Of a stretch of 64,000 bases of DNA, positions 42,301 through 51,797 are shown one piece after another (position 1 is the first letter of the stretch; each line of letters starts with the position of its first letter). Below the pieces are notes generated by a model. That model saw only the letters and a program-made list of their open reading frames with translations, ran no database searches and was not told the origin of the DNA. Source of the stretch: Clostridiales bacterium FE2011 (GTDB taxonomy: Bacteria > Bacillota > Clostridia > Christensenellales > Aristaeellaceae). Made by a program: the position numbers and the translations under genes. The DNA lies in assembly GCA_017569305.1 (NCBI GenBank), contig CP069418.1:2542001-2606000 (forward strand). Direction: 5' to 3'.

Positions 42301-42433
42301 AGCCTACGCCGAAATGATCGGCCGGACCACACTGGCCACCTCCATGGCACGGGGAACCGCGCCGGAAGGCAGCGTAAGCCAGAAGTGGGATATCAACGGA
42401 AAGAAAGCTGAACTGGGGATCGCGAAAGCATGA
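39308..42433 (+). CDS. ileS: Isoleucyl-tRNA synthetase
   Basis: Class I aminoacyl-tRNA synthetase, 1041 residues, charging tRNA-Ile and editing misactivated valine. The HIGH motif is PTANGKPHIGH near 47-57 and the KMSKS-type motif is GRKMSKHLGN near 595. The editing domain has the AWTTTPWTLPSN block near 220. Zinc-type Cys pairs are seen at CPRCGTA and CPECGKEM. Length and order match the long (type 2, eukaryote-like) IleS found in many Clostridia and often less sensitive to mupirocin. GGAAGAGG precedes the ATG. It overlaps the next gene by 4 bp. Confidence 0.97.
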   Translation: MYTKVATDMNFVSREQAIAKMWNEKDIIRKSYHHRDGSERFTFFDGPPTANGKPHIGHIETRVIKDLIPRYQTMKGKSVLRKAGWDTHGLPVELEVEKALGLDGKPQIEKYGIEPFIGECKKSVWKYLHEWEKMSEKVGYWVDMEHPYITYENYYIESEWWSLKQIHEKGLLYQGHKIVPYCPRCGTALSSHEVAQGYKNVKETSAFVRFAVKGEENTYLLAWTTTPWTLPSNLALCVNPRDTYCKFTAPDGKKYIMAKALTEKVFEGQELAFEAEFVGTDLKGMEYEPLYRFVEPDKKAWFVVCDDYVTMEDGTGIVHIAPAFGEDDNRVCRENNVPFVNLVDTQGKFIAETTWAGTFVKDADPLILQDLKDRGLLFAAVPFAHDYPFCWRCDTPLLYYARPTWFIKMTALRDNLVRNNRTINWMPDNIKEGRMGNFLENVIDWGLSRERYWGTPLPVWKCEEGHLHVIGSIKELREMAINDPGPDIELHRPFIDAVTIRCPECGKEMHRVKEVIDCWYDSGSMPFAQWHYPFEHKEEFEANFPADFISEAIDQTRGWFYTLEAISTLLFDRAPFKNCIVLGHVQDAEGRKMSKHLGNVVDPFVMLDKFGADALRWYFYTTSAPWLPSRFSEEAVQEGQRKFLATLQNTYAFFAMYAQIDGFDPVAHPLEKTELTLMDRWILSKLNTLIDQVDDDLANYRVTESANKLAAFVDELSNWYVRRGRERFWGKGMGGDKEAAFATLYHVLVTLSKLCAPFIPFLAEEIYQNLVVNNVPGAPESVHLCDFPVADKAAVNTDIEEQMDALVEAIQLGRACRNTANLKVRQPVQKLYVKGAKFEKAYQELCEDELNVKEVIFTDDARAFTTYLLKPQMRTLGPKYGKLLGKIGQYLGQMDGNDVVDAFARGEEVSFMIDDTEVKLNKDDVLTTPMNKPGFIAAEDRGVTVVLDTNLNDELIREGYAREVISKVQTMRKDAGFEVTDRISLYYEGDDELAAALEAYAEMIGRTTLATSMARGTAPEGSVSQKWDINGKKAELGIAKA

Positions 42434-43728
42434 GGATCGCCATGATCGGGCAGGACGTACCGACGCTCCTGCCCGCCCTTTTAACTGACCTGCTTTTTGC
42501 CGGAGCTGAAGCGAACGCAGAAGTGACGGTGGAGGAAGGCAATCCTGCGATGCAGGAGCTGCTGCAGGGCTACGGGGAAAAGATCTTTGCAAAGGCCGGA
42601 AAGGGAGGAACCTTTCAGGTCTTTTCCGAGCGCGAAAAAGTACTGGAAGGCGCCGACTGCGTGATCTACGCCGGCGACTGCCAGGCTGCCAGCCGTTTCT
42701 TCCAGGACCGCAGCGCACTGGACTCCGACGAGGAGGAAGATCCCGGCCTGACGGACCAGGCACGGGTGAACGGCGGCATCGAAGGCCTGCTGCACGCGCT
42801 GCGGGCCGGAGAAGTGATCCTGAAGCTCTGCGACGATATGGACAAATACTGCCCGAAGGCGCTGGTGATCAACCTGGGCCAGCCTGTGGCGCGGACCACC
42901 GCGGTGTTTGAAGACCGGGGATACCGCTGCTACGGCATGGGCCGGACGCCTATGCGGGGCGCCAACGGTATAGACAACTATGCCAAGCGGCTGCAGATCC
43001 GCCCGGAAAACGTGCAGGCGGTGACCGCCGGCCTGCCGGGATTCGCTTTCCTGATCGAGATGAAGGACGGAAAGACGGACCTGCTGACAAAGCTGAAGAA
43101 AGCCGCGGACAACGGCGAACTGGGCAGCCTGGCCAGGCGCTGGCTGGGATGGTGGGACGCGATCCCGGTTGGGGACGTGACGGACCACGCGGAGTTCCTG
43201 CCCGCCCAGGAAGGCTTTATCCCGGATGAACGCCCCGAATTCGGGGAGACCGTGGAAAAGCGTAAGGAACGCATCCTGTATATGAACACCGTGCGGGATC
43301 AGGGAGCGGACAGCCGTGAGGGCGCAATGGCCCAGCTGCTGCTGCTTTCCAAGGTGCCGCCGGTACGGCCGATGAAGCTGGCGCTGGCGCTGCTGCGTAA
43401 CGAGACGGCGGAGATTCCCGCGGTAGCGAGGAAGAATGGCGGCACCATGCCGCAGCTGTCTCCGGAAGCGATCATCGAGACCGCCCTGATCCTGAAGGAC
43501 GGAAAGCAGGAGATGCCTGCGATCCGGGTGCCGGAAGCGCTGGCGGATATCCTGTGCGAAGTGGACAATGCGAACCGGCTGGCGGCGAAGGCTGCCTTCG
43601 GCGACCGGGAAGCCCTGCGGGAGTATGTGGAAACAGATCCGGCGCTGGACGGCCTGGACCGGCTGTACTGCCGTGACGTTGTGGACGCATTAATCAGGAT
43701 GCACGAAGACGTACTGACGCGCTTCTGA
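42430..43728 (+). CDS. Glycoside hydrolase family 4-like protein, divergent
   Basis: A 432-residue protein resembling GH4 NAD-dependent glycosidases (MelA/LplD type): Rossmann start MRIAMIGQDV, then VNGGIEGLLHALRAGEVILKL, DKYCPKALVINLGQPVARTT and a late MPQLSPEAIIETALIL block. In active GH4 enzymes an N-H pair (GxNH) binds metal and sugar; here the matching place reads TAGLPGFAFLIEM, with neither residue. The enzyme may be inactive or changed in chemistry. Its start overlaps the ileS stop (ATGA), an unexpected partner that suggests coupling. Confidence 0.75.
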   Translation: MRIAMIGQDVPTLLPALLTDLLFAGAEANAEVTVEEGNPAMQELLQGYGEKIFAKAGKGGTFQVFSEREKVLEGADCVIYAGDCQAASRFFQDRSALDSDEEEDPGLTDQARVNGGIEGLLHALRAGEVILKLCDDMDKYCPKALVINLGQPVARTTAVFEDRGYRCYGMGRTPMRGANGIDNYAKRLQIRPENVQAVTAGLPGFAFLIEMKDGKTDLLTKLKKAADNGELGSLARRWLGWWDAIPVGDVTDHAEFLPAQEGFIPDERPEFGETVEKRKERILYMNTVRDQGADSREGAMAQLLLLSKVPPVRPMKLALALLRNETAEIPAVARKNGGTMPQLSPEAIIETALILKDGKQEMPAIRVPEALADILCEVDNANRLAAKAAFGDREALREYVETDPALDGLDRLYCRDVVDALIRMHEDVLTRF

Positions 43729-43730
43729 GC

Positions 43731-43880
43731 AATTCACAATTCATAATTCATAATTCACAATTATGAAGTGTGAAACCGGAAAGTCTGGCATTGCTGTGGT
43801 AAGCATATTGTATGTGATCAGCTTTGGATAGATTAGCGCAGTATATTTCATTATGAATTATGAATTGTGAATTATGAATT
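43731..43880. repeat. Long inverted repeat of AATTCA-type units before the rRNA methyltransferase gene
   Basis: The left arm (43731-43764) and right arm (43849-43880) are built from AATTCATA/AATTCACA units and their complements, enclosing about 85 bases. It shares ACAATTATGAAGTGT with the spacer at 45.6 kb. It could form a long AT-rich hairpin in RNA. Confidence 0.8.
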
Positions 43881-43896
43881 GAAAGGGAACCGATTT

Positions 43897-44760
43897 ATGT
43901 TCTTAGCTGACAGCTGGAAGGACTATGAAGTGTTGGATACCGGCGACGGCGAAAAGCTTGAGCGCTGGGGCGATATTATCCTGCGCAGACCGGATCCTCA
44001 GACGATCTGGCCGAAAGCACAGGAAAAGCTCTGGAAGAGCGCCCAGGCCCATTATCACCGGAGTGAACGGGGTGGCGGCGAATGGGAGTTCCTGAAGAAA
44101 CTGCCGGAACGCTGGACCGTGAAGCACGGGGATCTTTCCTTCTATGTGCGGCCCACGGGCTTCAAACATACAGGCCTGTTCCCGGAACAGGCGGCTAACT
44201 GGATCTGGATGAGCGACCTGATCCGGAAGGACGGACGGAAAGATATCAAGGTACTGAACCTGTTCGGCTATACCGGCGGCGCCACGCTGGCCTGCGCTGC
44301 CGCGGGCGCGCATGTGACCCATGTGGACGCGGCCAAGGGCATGGTGCAGTGGGCCAAGGAAAACCGGGAGCTGAGCAAGCTGCCGGAAGACAGGTTCCGC
44401 TGGATTGTGGAAGACGCCCTGCGCTTTGTGCAGCGGGAGCTGCGGCGCGGCAACAGCTATGACGGTATCCTGATGGATCCGCCCAGCTACGGCCGGGGAC
44501 CTTCCGGCGAAGTATGGAAACTGGAAAACGAACTGTACGGGCTGATTGAAACCTGCGCGCAGGCGCTGAGCAAGGAGCCCCTGTTCTTCCTGATCAACAG
44601 CTATACCACCGGCTTCCAGGCAAGCGTGCTGAGCAACATGCTGGAGAAGTGCGTGGTGAGCCGCTTCGGCGGGAAGGTGGACAGCGAGGAGCTGTGCCTG
44701 CCCGTGACCGCGGGCGGTGTGCTGCCCTGCGGCGCCAGCGGGAGGTGGCAGCGTGATTGA
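43897..44760 (+). CDS. SAM-dependent methyltransferase (RlmI/RlmK-like, 23S rRNA type)
   Basis: A 287-residue methyltransferase. Key parts: FKHTGLFPEQAANWIWM near 92, motif I VLNLFGYTGGATLACAAAGA near 125-144, THVDAAKGMVQWAKENREL, and the catalytic motif IV YDGILMDPPSYGRGP near 200. The GLFPEQ..NLFGYTGG..DPPSYG set is that of the RlmI/RlmL C-terminal family, which methylates 23S rRNA. It lacks the PUA domain of RlmI. ATG 43897 follows AAAGGG. It overlaps the pseudouridine synthase gene by 8 bp. Confidence 0.87.
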   Translation: MFLADSWKDYEVLDTGDGEKLERWGDIILRRPDPQTIWPKAQEKLWKSAQAHYHRSERGGGEWEFLKKLPERWTVKHGDLSFYVRPTGFKHTGLFPEQAANWIWMSDLIRKDGRKDIKVLNLFGYTGGATLACAAAGAHVTHVDAAKGMVQWAKENRELSKLPEDRFRWIVEDALRFVQRELRRGNSYDGILMDPPSYGRGPSGEVWKLENELYGLIETCAQALSKEPLFFLINSYTTGFQASVLSNMLEKCVVSRFGGKVDSEELCLPVTAGGVLPCGASGRWQRD

Positions 44761-45550
44761 CCTGATCGGGGATATCCTGTACGAGGATAACCAGGTGCTG
44801 GTGGCTGTCAAACCGCCGAACATGCTGTCCCAGGCAGACAGGACCGGGGATCCGGATATCCTGAGCGTGCTGAAGAACTATATTAAAGAGAAGTATCACA
44901 AGCCCGGCAATGTCTATCTGGGCCTGGTGCACCGGCTGGACCGGCCGGTCGGCGGACTGATGGTCTTTGCCCGGACGAGCAAGGCGGCAGCACGACTGGA
45001 CGCCCAGCTCCGGGAGCATGATATCGGCCGGCAGTATCTGTGCGTGGTGACCGGCGACGTGCCGAATGAATTCACCCTGACCGATTACCTGATCCACGAC
45101 GAGATCAAGAACCGGGAAGTGGTGTGCGAGGCGGATGAAAAGGGCGGCAAGATGGCCATACTCCATGGCCGCTGCATTGACCGCCGGAACGGAACCGCCC
45201 TGTGCGCGATCCGCCTGGAAACCGGACGGAAGCATCAGATCCGGGCACAGATGAGCAATATCGGGGCGCCGCTGTGGGGAGACAACCGCTACGGCAAAGG
45301 CATCCCGGGACAGCAGATCGCCCTGTGGGGCTACAAGCTGACTTTCCGCCATCCCACCCAGAACGAGCTGATGACCTTCCACTCCCTGCCGGACGGAGGC
45401 ATCTGGGATACTTACGCAGACCTGCTGACAATTCCGGAGGATACGGATCTCCCGAAGGAACGCCCGGCGCTGGTGCTGCGCGAAGAGGTCGTGCAGAAGC
45501 TGGAAGAGTTCGACAAGTTCAAGGAAATCAAAACAGACGAACTGTTGTAA
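44753..45550 (+). CDS. RluA-family pseudouridine synthase
   Basis: A 265-residue RNA pseudouridine synthase. The catalytic Asp is in VHRLDRPVGGLMVFARTSKAA near 66. Other marks are QYLCVVTGDVP, LETGRKHQIRAQMSNIGAPLWGD and the start DILYEDNQVLVAVKPPNMLS. There is no S4 domain, like RluA/TruC rather than RluD. GTG 44753 has GGGAGG at good spacing and lies in the 3' end of the methyltransferase gene, so the two RNA-modifying enzymes are translated together. Confidence 0.93.
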   Translation: MIDLIGDILYEDNQVLVAVKPPNMLSQADRTGDPDILSVLKNYIKEKYHKPGNVYLGLVHRLDRPVGGLMVFARTSKAAARLDAQLREHDIGRQYLCVVTGDVPNEFTLTDYLIHDEIKNREVVCEADEKGGKMAILHGRCIDRRNGTALCAIRLETGRKHQIRAQMSNIGAPLWGDNRYGKGIPGQQIALWGYKLTFRHPTQNELMTFHSLPDGGIWDTYADLLTIPEDTDLPKERPALVLREEVVQKLEEFDKFKEIKTDELL

Positions 45551-45576
45551 TACAGCAGGAAACCTGCTGGATTACA

Positions 45577-46993
<1,417 letters not shown>

Positions 46994-47010
46994 TAAAGGA
47001 GGACAAACCC

Positions 47011-47646
47011 ATGAAGATCTTACCCGTAAGCGACCCGTCATTCCAGAACTACGGCCAGGTGATGACCGGCTACGACCTGAAGGAACTGCTGGAGACCCTG
47101 GACAAGGTTACTCCCTGCCCGGACGGTGTGGAATATGTGCCGGAGCAGCCCGAGCTGCAGGCGCTGGCCATCGAAAAGGACCTGCGGAACAACGCCTATG
47201 GCGGAATGCCCATCCAGATCGGCTGGTGCAACGGCCACAACACCAAGATGAACTGCCTGGAGTATCACCGGGACAGCGAGCTGAACGTCGGCACGGAAGA
47301 TTTCATCCTGCTGCTGGCCAAGCGTGAAGATATCGTGGACGGCATTCTGGACACCGACAAGGTTGTTGCCTATCTGTGCCCCGCCGGCACCATGGTTGAA
47401 GTATATGCCACGACCCTGCACTATGCTCCCTGCAGCGCCAAGAAGGGCCAGGGCTTCAAAGTGATCGTGGTTCTGCCCAAGGGAACGAACCTGGCGAAGC
47501 CCGAGTTCACCGTGAAGAACGCTGAAGACGAACTGATGACCGCTGCCAACAAGTGGCTGCTGGCTCATGCGGATTCCGCTGAAGCCGCTTCCGGCGCGAA
47601 GGTCTGCATCAAGGGTGTGAACCCCGACATCGCGGATCTGATCTGA
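47011..47646 (+). CDS. DUF4867 family protein
   Basis: A 211-residue protein (MKILPVSDPSFQNYGQVMTG) of the DUF4867 type, found in gut and rumen Bacillota. It looks cupin-like, with many short strands: QIGWCNGHNTKMNCLEYHRDSELNVG near 75 has His and Glu residues in the spacing of a metal or sugar-binding cupin, and TLHYAPC is near 138. No enzyme is known; its kin are often linked with carbohydrate metabolism. AAAGGAGG precedes ATG 47011. Ends at a terminator. Confidence 0.8.
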   Translation: MKILPVSDPSFQNYGQVMTGYDLKELLETLDKVTPCPDGVEYVPEQPELQALAIEKDLRNNAYGGMPIQIGWCNGHNTKMNCLEYHRDSELNVGTEDFILLLAKREDIVDGILDTDKVVAYLCPAGTMVEVYATTLHYAPCSAKKGQGFKVIVVLPKGTNLAKPEFTVKNAEDELMTAANKWLLAHADSAEAASGAKVCIKGVNPDIADLI

Positions 47647-47663
47647 TCAGCAATATAAACAGG

Positions 47664-47693
47664 GGACGCTGCAATGAACGCAGCGTCCTTTTT
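47664..47693 (+). terminator. Terminator after the DUF4867 gene
   Basis: A 9-bp perfect stem (GGACGCTGC / GCAGCGTCC) is followed by five T. Almost the same stem recurs at 48503-48532. Confidence 0.9.
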
Positions 47694-47806
47694 CATGTTG
47701 TGGTATAATATATCTGTTAAGCTGACAAAACAAAGCAGGAAAAAACAGGATGTTTCCGTGCGGATCGTTTAATGTATTAACAATACGAGGACGGGAGGCA
47801 AAGAGT

Positions 47807-48487
47807 ATGGACAGACCCATTACTACACTGTTTATGCTGATGTCGGTGGACGGAAAAATAAGTACGGGAGCATCTGACGTACTGGACGTGGATCAGGACT
47901 TCCCTTATATGGATGGCGTCAAGGAAGGCCTTCATCAGTATTATGAGATAGAGCAGACCACGGACTTGTGGTCGCTGAACACCGGCAGGGTGCAGGCAAA
48001 GCTTGGGGTGAATGAAAAAGAGATGCCGCCCAAGACACCGGTTTCTTTTGTGCTGGTCGATAATTCCCATCTGAACGAGCACGGAGTCCGGTTTTTCTGC
48101 GAACTGTCGAAGCAGTTTGTGCTGATTACCACCAATCCGGATCATCCGGCCTTCAGGGTGAAGGCGGATAACCTGGGGATTATCCTTCAGGAAAAACAGT
48201 GCCTGGAAGAGGCACTTGTGAGGCTGAAGGAAGAATACGGGTGCGACAGGATCACGATCCAGAGTGGCGGAACCGTGAACGGACTGTTCCTGAGGGAAAA
48301 GCTCTTTGACTTTGTGGACATCGTTGTGGCGCCGGTGCTGGTCGGAGGAACGAATACCTCCACCTTGATTGACGGCGAATCCATTACCACCAGGGAGGAA
48401 CTGGACAAGCTGGGGATACTGAAGCTGATCGATTGCGAGCAGCTGGAAGACTCATACGTCAGGCTGAGGTATGAAGTGATCGGATAA
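47807..48487 (+). CDS. RibD C-terminal/dihydrofolate-reductase-like reductase
   Basis: A 226-residue stand-alone reductase of the RibD_C fold. It has TTLFMLMSVDGKISTGASD at the start (SxDGK motif of the family), ITIQSGGTVNGLFLREKLFD near 150 and VVAPVLVGGTNTSTLIDGES near 170. Relatives reduce riboflavin precursors or dihydrofolate with NADPH. There is no deaminase half and no rib operon, so its substrate is open. ATG 47807 has GGGAGG eight bases upstream. Confidence 0.87.
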   Translation: MDRPITTLFMLMSVDGKISTGASDVLDVDQDFPYMDGVKEGLHQYYEIEQTTDLWSLNTGRVQAKLGVNEKEMPPKTPVSFVLVDNSHLNEHGVRFFCELSKQFVLITTNPDHPAFRVKADNLGIILQEKQCLEEALVRLKEEYGCDRITIQSGGTVNGLFLREKLFDFVDIVVAPVLVGGTNTSTLIDGESITTREELDKLGILKLIDCEQLEDSYVRLRYEVIG

Positions 48488-48502
48488 CAGAAGACAAAAG
48501 GA

Positions 48503-48532
48503 AAAGGACGCTGCAATGACGCAGCGTCCTTT
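48503..48532. terminator. Bidirectional terminator between reductase and carboxypeptidase genes
   Basis: A 12-bp perfect stem (AAAGGACGCTGC / GCAGCGTCCTTT, 6-nt loop). The convergent genes at each side probably share it. The core is a copy of the 47664 terminator. Confidence 0.85.
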
Positions 48533-48552
48533 GCTTATTCATATGCTGTGAA

Positions 48553-50052
48553 TTAAAGCTTATACAGTTCGCTGAATTTCTTCTTCAGGTGGTTTGTATA
48601 AACCTTCGCGTCCAGCGGACCGCCCATGGCGGCAGGCAGCAGATCCTGCGGCTTTTTCAGGCTGCCGTACTGGTGAATCTTATCGGCCAGCCAGGCGGTA
48701 ACGGGGGCAAGGTCGCCCTTTTCCACCGTGGTCCAGACGTCCACGTCCTTTTCCATCTGCCCCAGCATCTGCACGCCGTAGGCGCTGCCCAGGGCGTAGC
48801 TGGGGAAGTAGCCGATGCCGCCGAAGGACCAGTGGCTGTCCTGCAGGACACCGCGCTTATGATCCGGCACGTCCACGCCCAGCACTTCCTTGTACAGCCG
48901 GTTCCATTCACCCGGAACATCCGCCACCTTCAGGTCGCCGGCGATCATGGCCTTTTCCAGTTCATAGCGGATCATGACGTGCAGGGAGTAGGTCAGTTCG
49001 TCCGCTTCGGTCCGGATCAGGGAAGGCTTGGACAGGTTGATGGCGGAATACAGCTCGTCTTCCGTGACGTCCTTCATCTGGGCGGGGAAGACTTCCTTCA
49101 TGATCTTCAGCAGGGGAGTGCAGAAGGCGCGGCTGCGGCCGATGAGGTTTTCATAGAACCGGGACTGGCTTTCATGTACGCCCATGGATACGCCGCTGGC
49201 CAGATTGGAGAACTGCAGGTCGTCCCGGATGTTCAGCTCGTACAGGGCGTGACCGCCTTCATGGATGACGCTGTACATGCTGGAGAAGGGATCATTCTCA
49301 TAATAGTGGGTGGTGATACGCACATCCCACTTGTTGGTGCTGTCGGTGAAGGGGTGCTCGGTTTCGCCCAGGGTGCAGTTCAGGGGATCAATGCCTTCCA
49401 GGGCCATAACCTTCCGGGAAAACAGGCGCTGGTCATTGACGGCCCAGGGTCCTTTCATAAAGGCAGGAACCGGCTTTTCCCGGGCGGCCACTTCCTTAAT
49501 GACCGGGGACAGATCCTCCCGCAGGGTGCGGAAGAAGGGATCCAGGGATTCCATGGAAGCGCCTTTTTCAAACTGATCCAGCAGGACGTCATAGGCGGGC
49601 TTGGATGGATCCTTCAGGGAGGCGAAGCGGCGGCGGAAGGCTACGATCTTTTCCAGATAGGGAGCAAACAGGTCCCAGTCGCTCTTTTCCTTCGCGTCAT
49701 GCCAGACGGCGCCGGATTCGTTTGTCAGCTCCTGATAGGCAACGAACTCCTCCATGGGCAGGATGTTGTATTCATCATAATTCTCCTTCAGCAGTTCCGC
49801 CTTGCGGAAGGTGACTTCGTCGGTCTCCTCTTTATGCTGCAGGATGGTCTCCAGCATTTCACCGGTTTCCGGGTTGACCAGCTGCTTGTAGGCCAGCTCG
49901 GTCAGGTAAGCCAGGGCCATACCCCGGCCTTTCCAGGAATTTTTGGGCGCGACGGTATCGCCATCCACGTACAAAATGCTCTGGGCGTGGTTCAGGGCAT
50001 AGGTGGATTTTTCCAGTTCATCAAGTTTTGCGATTGCTTCATTCAGGGTCAT
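48553..50052 (-). CDS. Carboxypeptidase Taq, M32 family
   Basis: A 499-residue metallocarboxypeptidase that cleaves C-terminal residues from peptides in the cytoplasm. The zinc site is SVIHEGGHALYE (HExxH) near 265 and the third ligand is in GVHESQSRFYENLIGRS near 295. The family-specific HWSFGGIGYFPSYALG block is near 418. ATG 50052 is chosen (AAGGAG ten bases upstream); the GTG at 50061 overlaps that site. Length matches the family (about 500). It is monocistronic, convergent with the reductase gene. Confidence 0.94.
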   Translation of the reverse strand: MTLNEAIAKLDELEKSTYALNHAQSILYVDGDTVAPKNSWKGRGMALAYLTELAYKQLVNPETGEMLETILQHKEETDEVTFRKAELLKENYDEYNILPMEEFVAYQELTNESGAVWHDAKEKSDWDLFAPYLEKIVAFRRRFASLKDPSKPAYDVLLDQFEKGASMESLDPFFRTLREDLSPVIKEVAAREKPVPAFMKGPWAVNDQRLFSRKVMALEGIDPLNCTLGETEHPFTDSTNKWDVRITTHYYENDPFSSMYSVIHEGGHALYELNIRDDLQFSNLASGVSMGVHESQSRFYENLIGRSRAFCTPLLKIMKEVFPAQMKDVTEDELYSAINLSKPSLIRTEADELTYSLHVMIRYELEKAMIAGDLKVADVPGEWNRLYKEVLGVDVPDHKRGVLQDSHWSFGGIGYFPSYALGSAYGVQMLGQMEKDVDVWTTVEKGDLAPVTAWLADKIHQYGSLKKPQDLLPAAMGGPLDAKVYTNHLKKKFSELYKL

Positions 50053-50249
50053 GGGGTTCACTCTCCTTTATGGGCATGATTATAGCAGAAACCTGAGAGA
50101 AAAAGAAAGACGAGCCGGCGCCGAATGCCGGGACCATGAAAAACATTTTCCTTCGGGCTTGCCTGATGACCCTGTGCGCAGGTATACTTGCTGTATTAAC
50201 AGCGATGGTTCCTTTCAAAAAGAGAAGGAAGTAAAAGAGGGACAAGGGC

Positions 50250-51215
50250 ATGCCGTATTATCCGGAGAGAAGACCGGATCCGTATGCGGAAGAGCGGAAG
50301 CGGATCGAAGAAGCCGCGGCGCGGAAAAAGCGCCGCCGGCTGATCCTTGCTGCCGTGTTTGCCCTGATGATTATATACAGCGTGATCCGGCTGATCGCCT
50401 ACGGCGCGGAATACTATTCCTCCCGGGAGACCAGCCAGGCCCTTTATGAACTCTATGAAGAACCTACAGAGGCGGTTGCTGTCACTCCGACGGCGGCCCC
50501 GACAGCTGTGCCCGTAACAGCGGCCTCGCAGCAGGAAATGGCGACCCCGGAACCGGAACCGACACAGTCCGTTTTCCTGCCGCCGGTTCCGTATCCGGAT
50601 AATCCGAATCTCCAGGTTTCGGAGCGCTTCCGGAAACTGAAAAAGAAGAGCAGCTATATCATGGGCTGGCTGAGCGTGGACCAGCTGGAGGAAGCGGTTG
50701 GCCTGAAGGACAACACTTTCTTCCTGACCCATGACATCAACGGAAAGAAAAACGCGAACGGCGCGATCTTTACCGATTCCAGCATCAATCTGCTGACAAG
50801 GCCCTACACGGTATTTCTGTTCGGCCATAACATGAAGAGCGGGAACATGTTCGGCCGGCTGCGGAAGTATAAGGAAAGCGCCTATTACTACAAGCACAGG
50901 ATTATTACTTTTGACAGCCAGTATGAGGACGGGCAGTACGCTGTGTTTGCCGTGGCGGACATCAACACGGAACCGGGAGACCGGAATTACTACAACCTGT
51001 GGGCGCTGGATTCCAACCGGGTGGATGAGCGGGAAGAAGCTCTGAAACAGCTGCTTGCCCGGTCTTATCACGCGAATATGCTGGACGTGCGGCCGGACGA
51101 ACAGCTGCTGATCCTGGTGACCTGCGACCACAAGGAAACGGACCGCCTGGTCGTTGCAGCGCGGAGGCTGCGGGACGGAGAAAGCGAGAATAACCTTACG
51201 CTTCCGCGTTATTAA
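50250..51215 (+). CDS. srtB: Class B sortase
   Basis: A 321-residue membrane-anchored transpeptidase. A basic N-terminus and one span (about 30-50) are followed by a Pro/Thr/Ala-rich linker (72-117), then the catalytic domain. H193 is in FLFGHNMKSGNMF, C292 in LILVTCDHKETDR and the Arg in the RLVVAARR end. SrtB enzymes attach NPxTN-type proteins or pilins to peptidoglycan. No substrate with a sorting signal is in the window. ATG 50250 follows an AGAGGGACAAGGG stretch. Confidence 0.9.
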   Translation: MPYYPERRPDPYAEERKRIEEAAARKKRRRLILAAVFALMIIYSVIRLIAYGAEYYSSRETSQALYELYEEPTEAVAVTPTAAPTAVPVTAASQQEMATPEPEPTQSVFLPPVPYPDNPNLQVSERFRKLKKKSSYIMGWLSVDQLEEAVGLKDNTFFLTHDINGKKNANGAIFTDSSINLLTRPYTVFLFGHNMKSGNMFGRLRKYKESAYYYKHRIITFDSQYEDGQYAVFAVADINTEPGDRNYYNLWALDSNRVDEREEALKQLLARSYHANMLDVRPDEQLLILVTCDHKETDRLVVAARRLRDGESENNLTLPRY

Positions 51216-51255
51216 GCCGCATTTTCCGGCAGAAAAAAAGTCCTGAAAAAAGTGC

Positions 51256-51284
51256 TTTACAAAGCGAAAATTCTATGATAATAT
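51256..51284 (+). promoter_or_regulatory. Promoter of tRNA-Ala(GGC)
   Basis: TTTACA (51256-51261), 17 bp, TAATAT (51279-51284), ending 11 bases before the tRNA. Confidence 0.8.
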
Positions 51285-51295
51285 ACCATCTGTTC

Positions 51296-51368
51296 GGGGC
51301 ATTAGCGCAGTTGGTAGCGCACAACACTGGCAGTGTTGGGGTCAGGAGTTCGAATCTCCTATGCTCCA
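51296..51368 (+). tRNA. tRNA-Ala, anticodon GGC
   Basis: A 73-base cloverleaf: acceptor GGGGCAT / ATGCTCC with discriminator A, D-arm TTAGCGCAGTTGGTAGCGC, anticodon stem CAACA / TGTTG with loop CTGGCAG (anticodon GGC), T-arm AGGAG-TTCGAAT-CTCCT. CCA is not encoded. Same acceptor as the CGC gene at 36.7 kb. Confidence 0.93.
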
Positions 51369-51375
51369 CAAAAAA

Positions 51376-51405
51376 CGGATCACCTTTATGGTGATCCGCT
51401 TTTTT
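51376..51405 (+). terminator. Terminator after tRNA-Ala(GGC)
   Basis: A 9-bp perfect stem (CGGATCACC / GGTGATCCG) is followed by CTTTTTT. Confidence 0.92.
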
Positions 51406-51410
51406 GTTGT

Positions 51411-51608
51411 GTCGCACAGGGAGATCCGAACTCCTGCCCGACGCTGCGAGGCAGTGGAGGGGGGAACGAAGGAAGCGGTAGCCCAGTGGGCTATTTGCCG
51501 TAGGCAAAAGCGACCTGAGTGAGTCAACCGAAACGAGCAATGCGACCGCTCCAAGGGAGCAGGGCGACGATTGAGGTTGCGGAACAGGAGTTCGAATCTC
51601 CGGGCAGG
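51411..51608. repeat. tRNA-associated structured element E3
   Basis: The ends are inverted T-arm copies of the neighbouring tRNA (GGGAGATCCGAACTCCTG at the left, CAGGAGTTCGAATCTCC at the right). The core is in opposite orientation to E1: H2 is TAGCCC-AGT-GGGCTA (51479-51493), H3 TTTGCC-GTA-GGCAAA, then AGCGACCTGAGTGAGTCAAC, H1 GCTCC / GGAGC and GCGACGATTGAGGTTGCGG. Order from the tRNA (tRNA, terminator, element) is as at 36 kb. Confidence 0.75.
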
Positions 51609-51670
51609 ATACCCTGGATTTTTGTTTTTTGTGTACCGAATGTGTACCGGTTTTTGAAAATGGACGGAAT

Positions 51671-51769
51671 AAGCGGCAAGAGCAGTGACAGAGGGACAGA
51701 CTTTCAGTCACATTTTCTTCGAAAACAGTGACAGACAGTCAGTCCCTGGCAGTCACACTCTTGCCGCTT
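51671..51769. repeat. Palindromic repeat C, copy 1
   Basis: A 99-bp imperfect palindrome closed by a perfect 12-bp inverted repeat (AAGCGGCAAGAG / CTCTTGCCGCTT). Inside, GTGAC/GTCAC, GGGAC/GTCCC and TTTTC/GAAAA pair in register around small bubbles. It is followed by a short CGTCC-TTC-GGACG hairpin and GTAGTAAGGGAT, as in copy 2 at 52.9 kb. Confidence 0.85.
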
Positions 51770-51797
51770 TGCGTCCTTCGGACGTAGTAAGGGATAT

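Noticed and set aside
39995..42763. 922-codon minus-strand frame
   Set aside because: Antisense of ileS, produced by codon bias; no start signal or motif.
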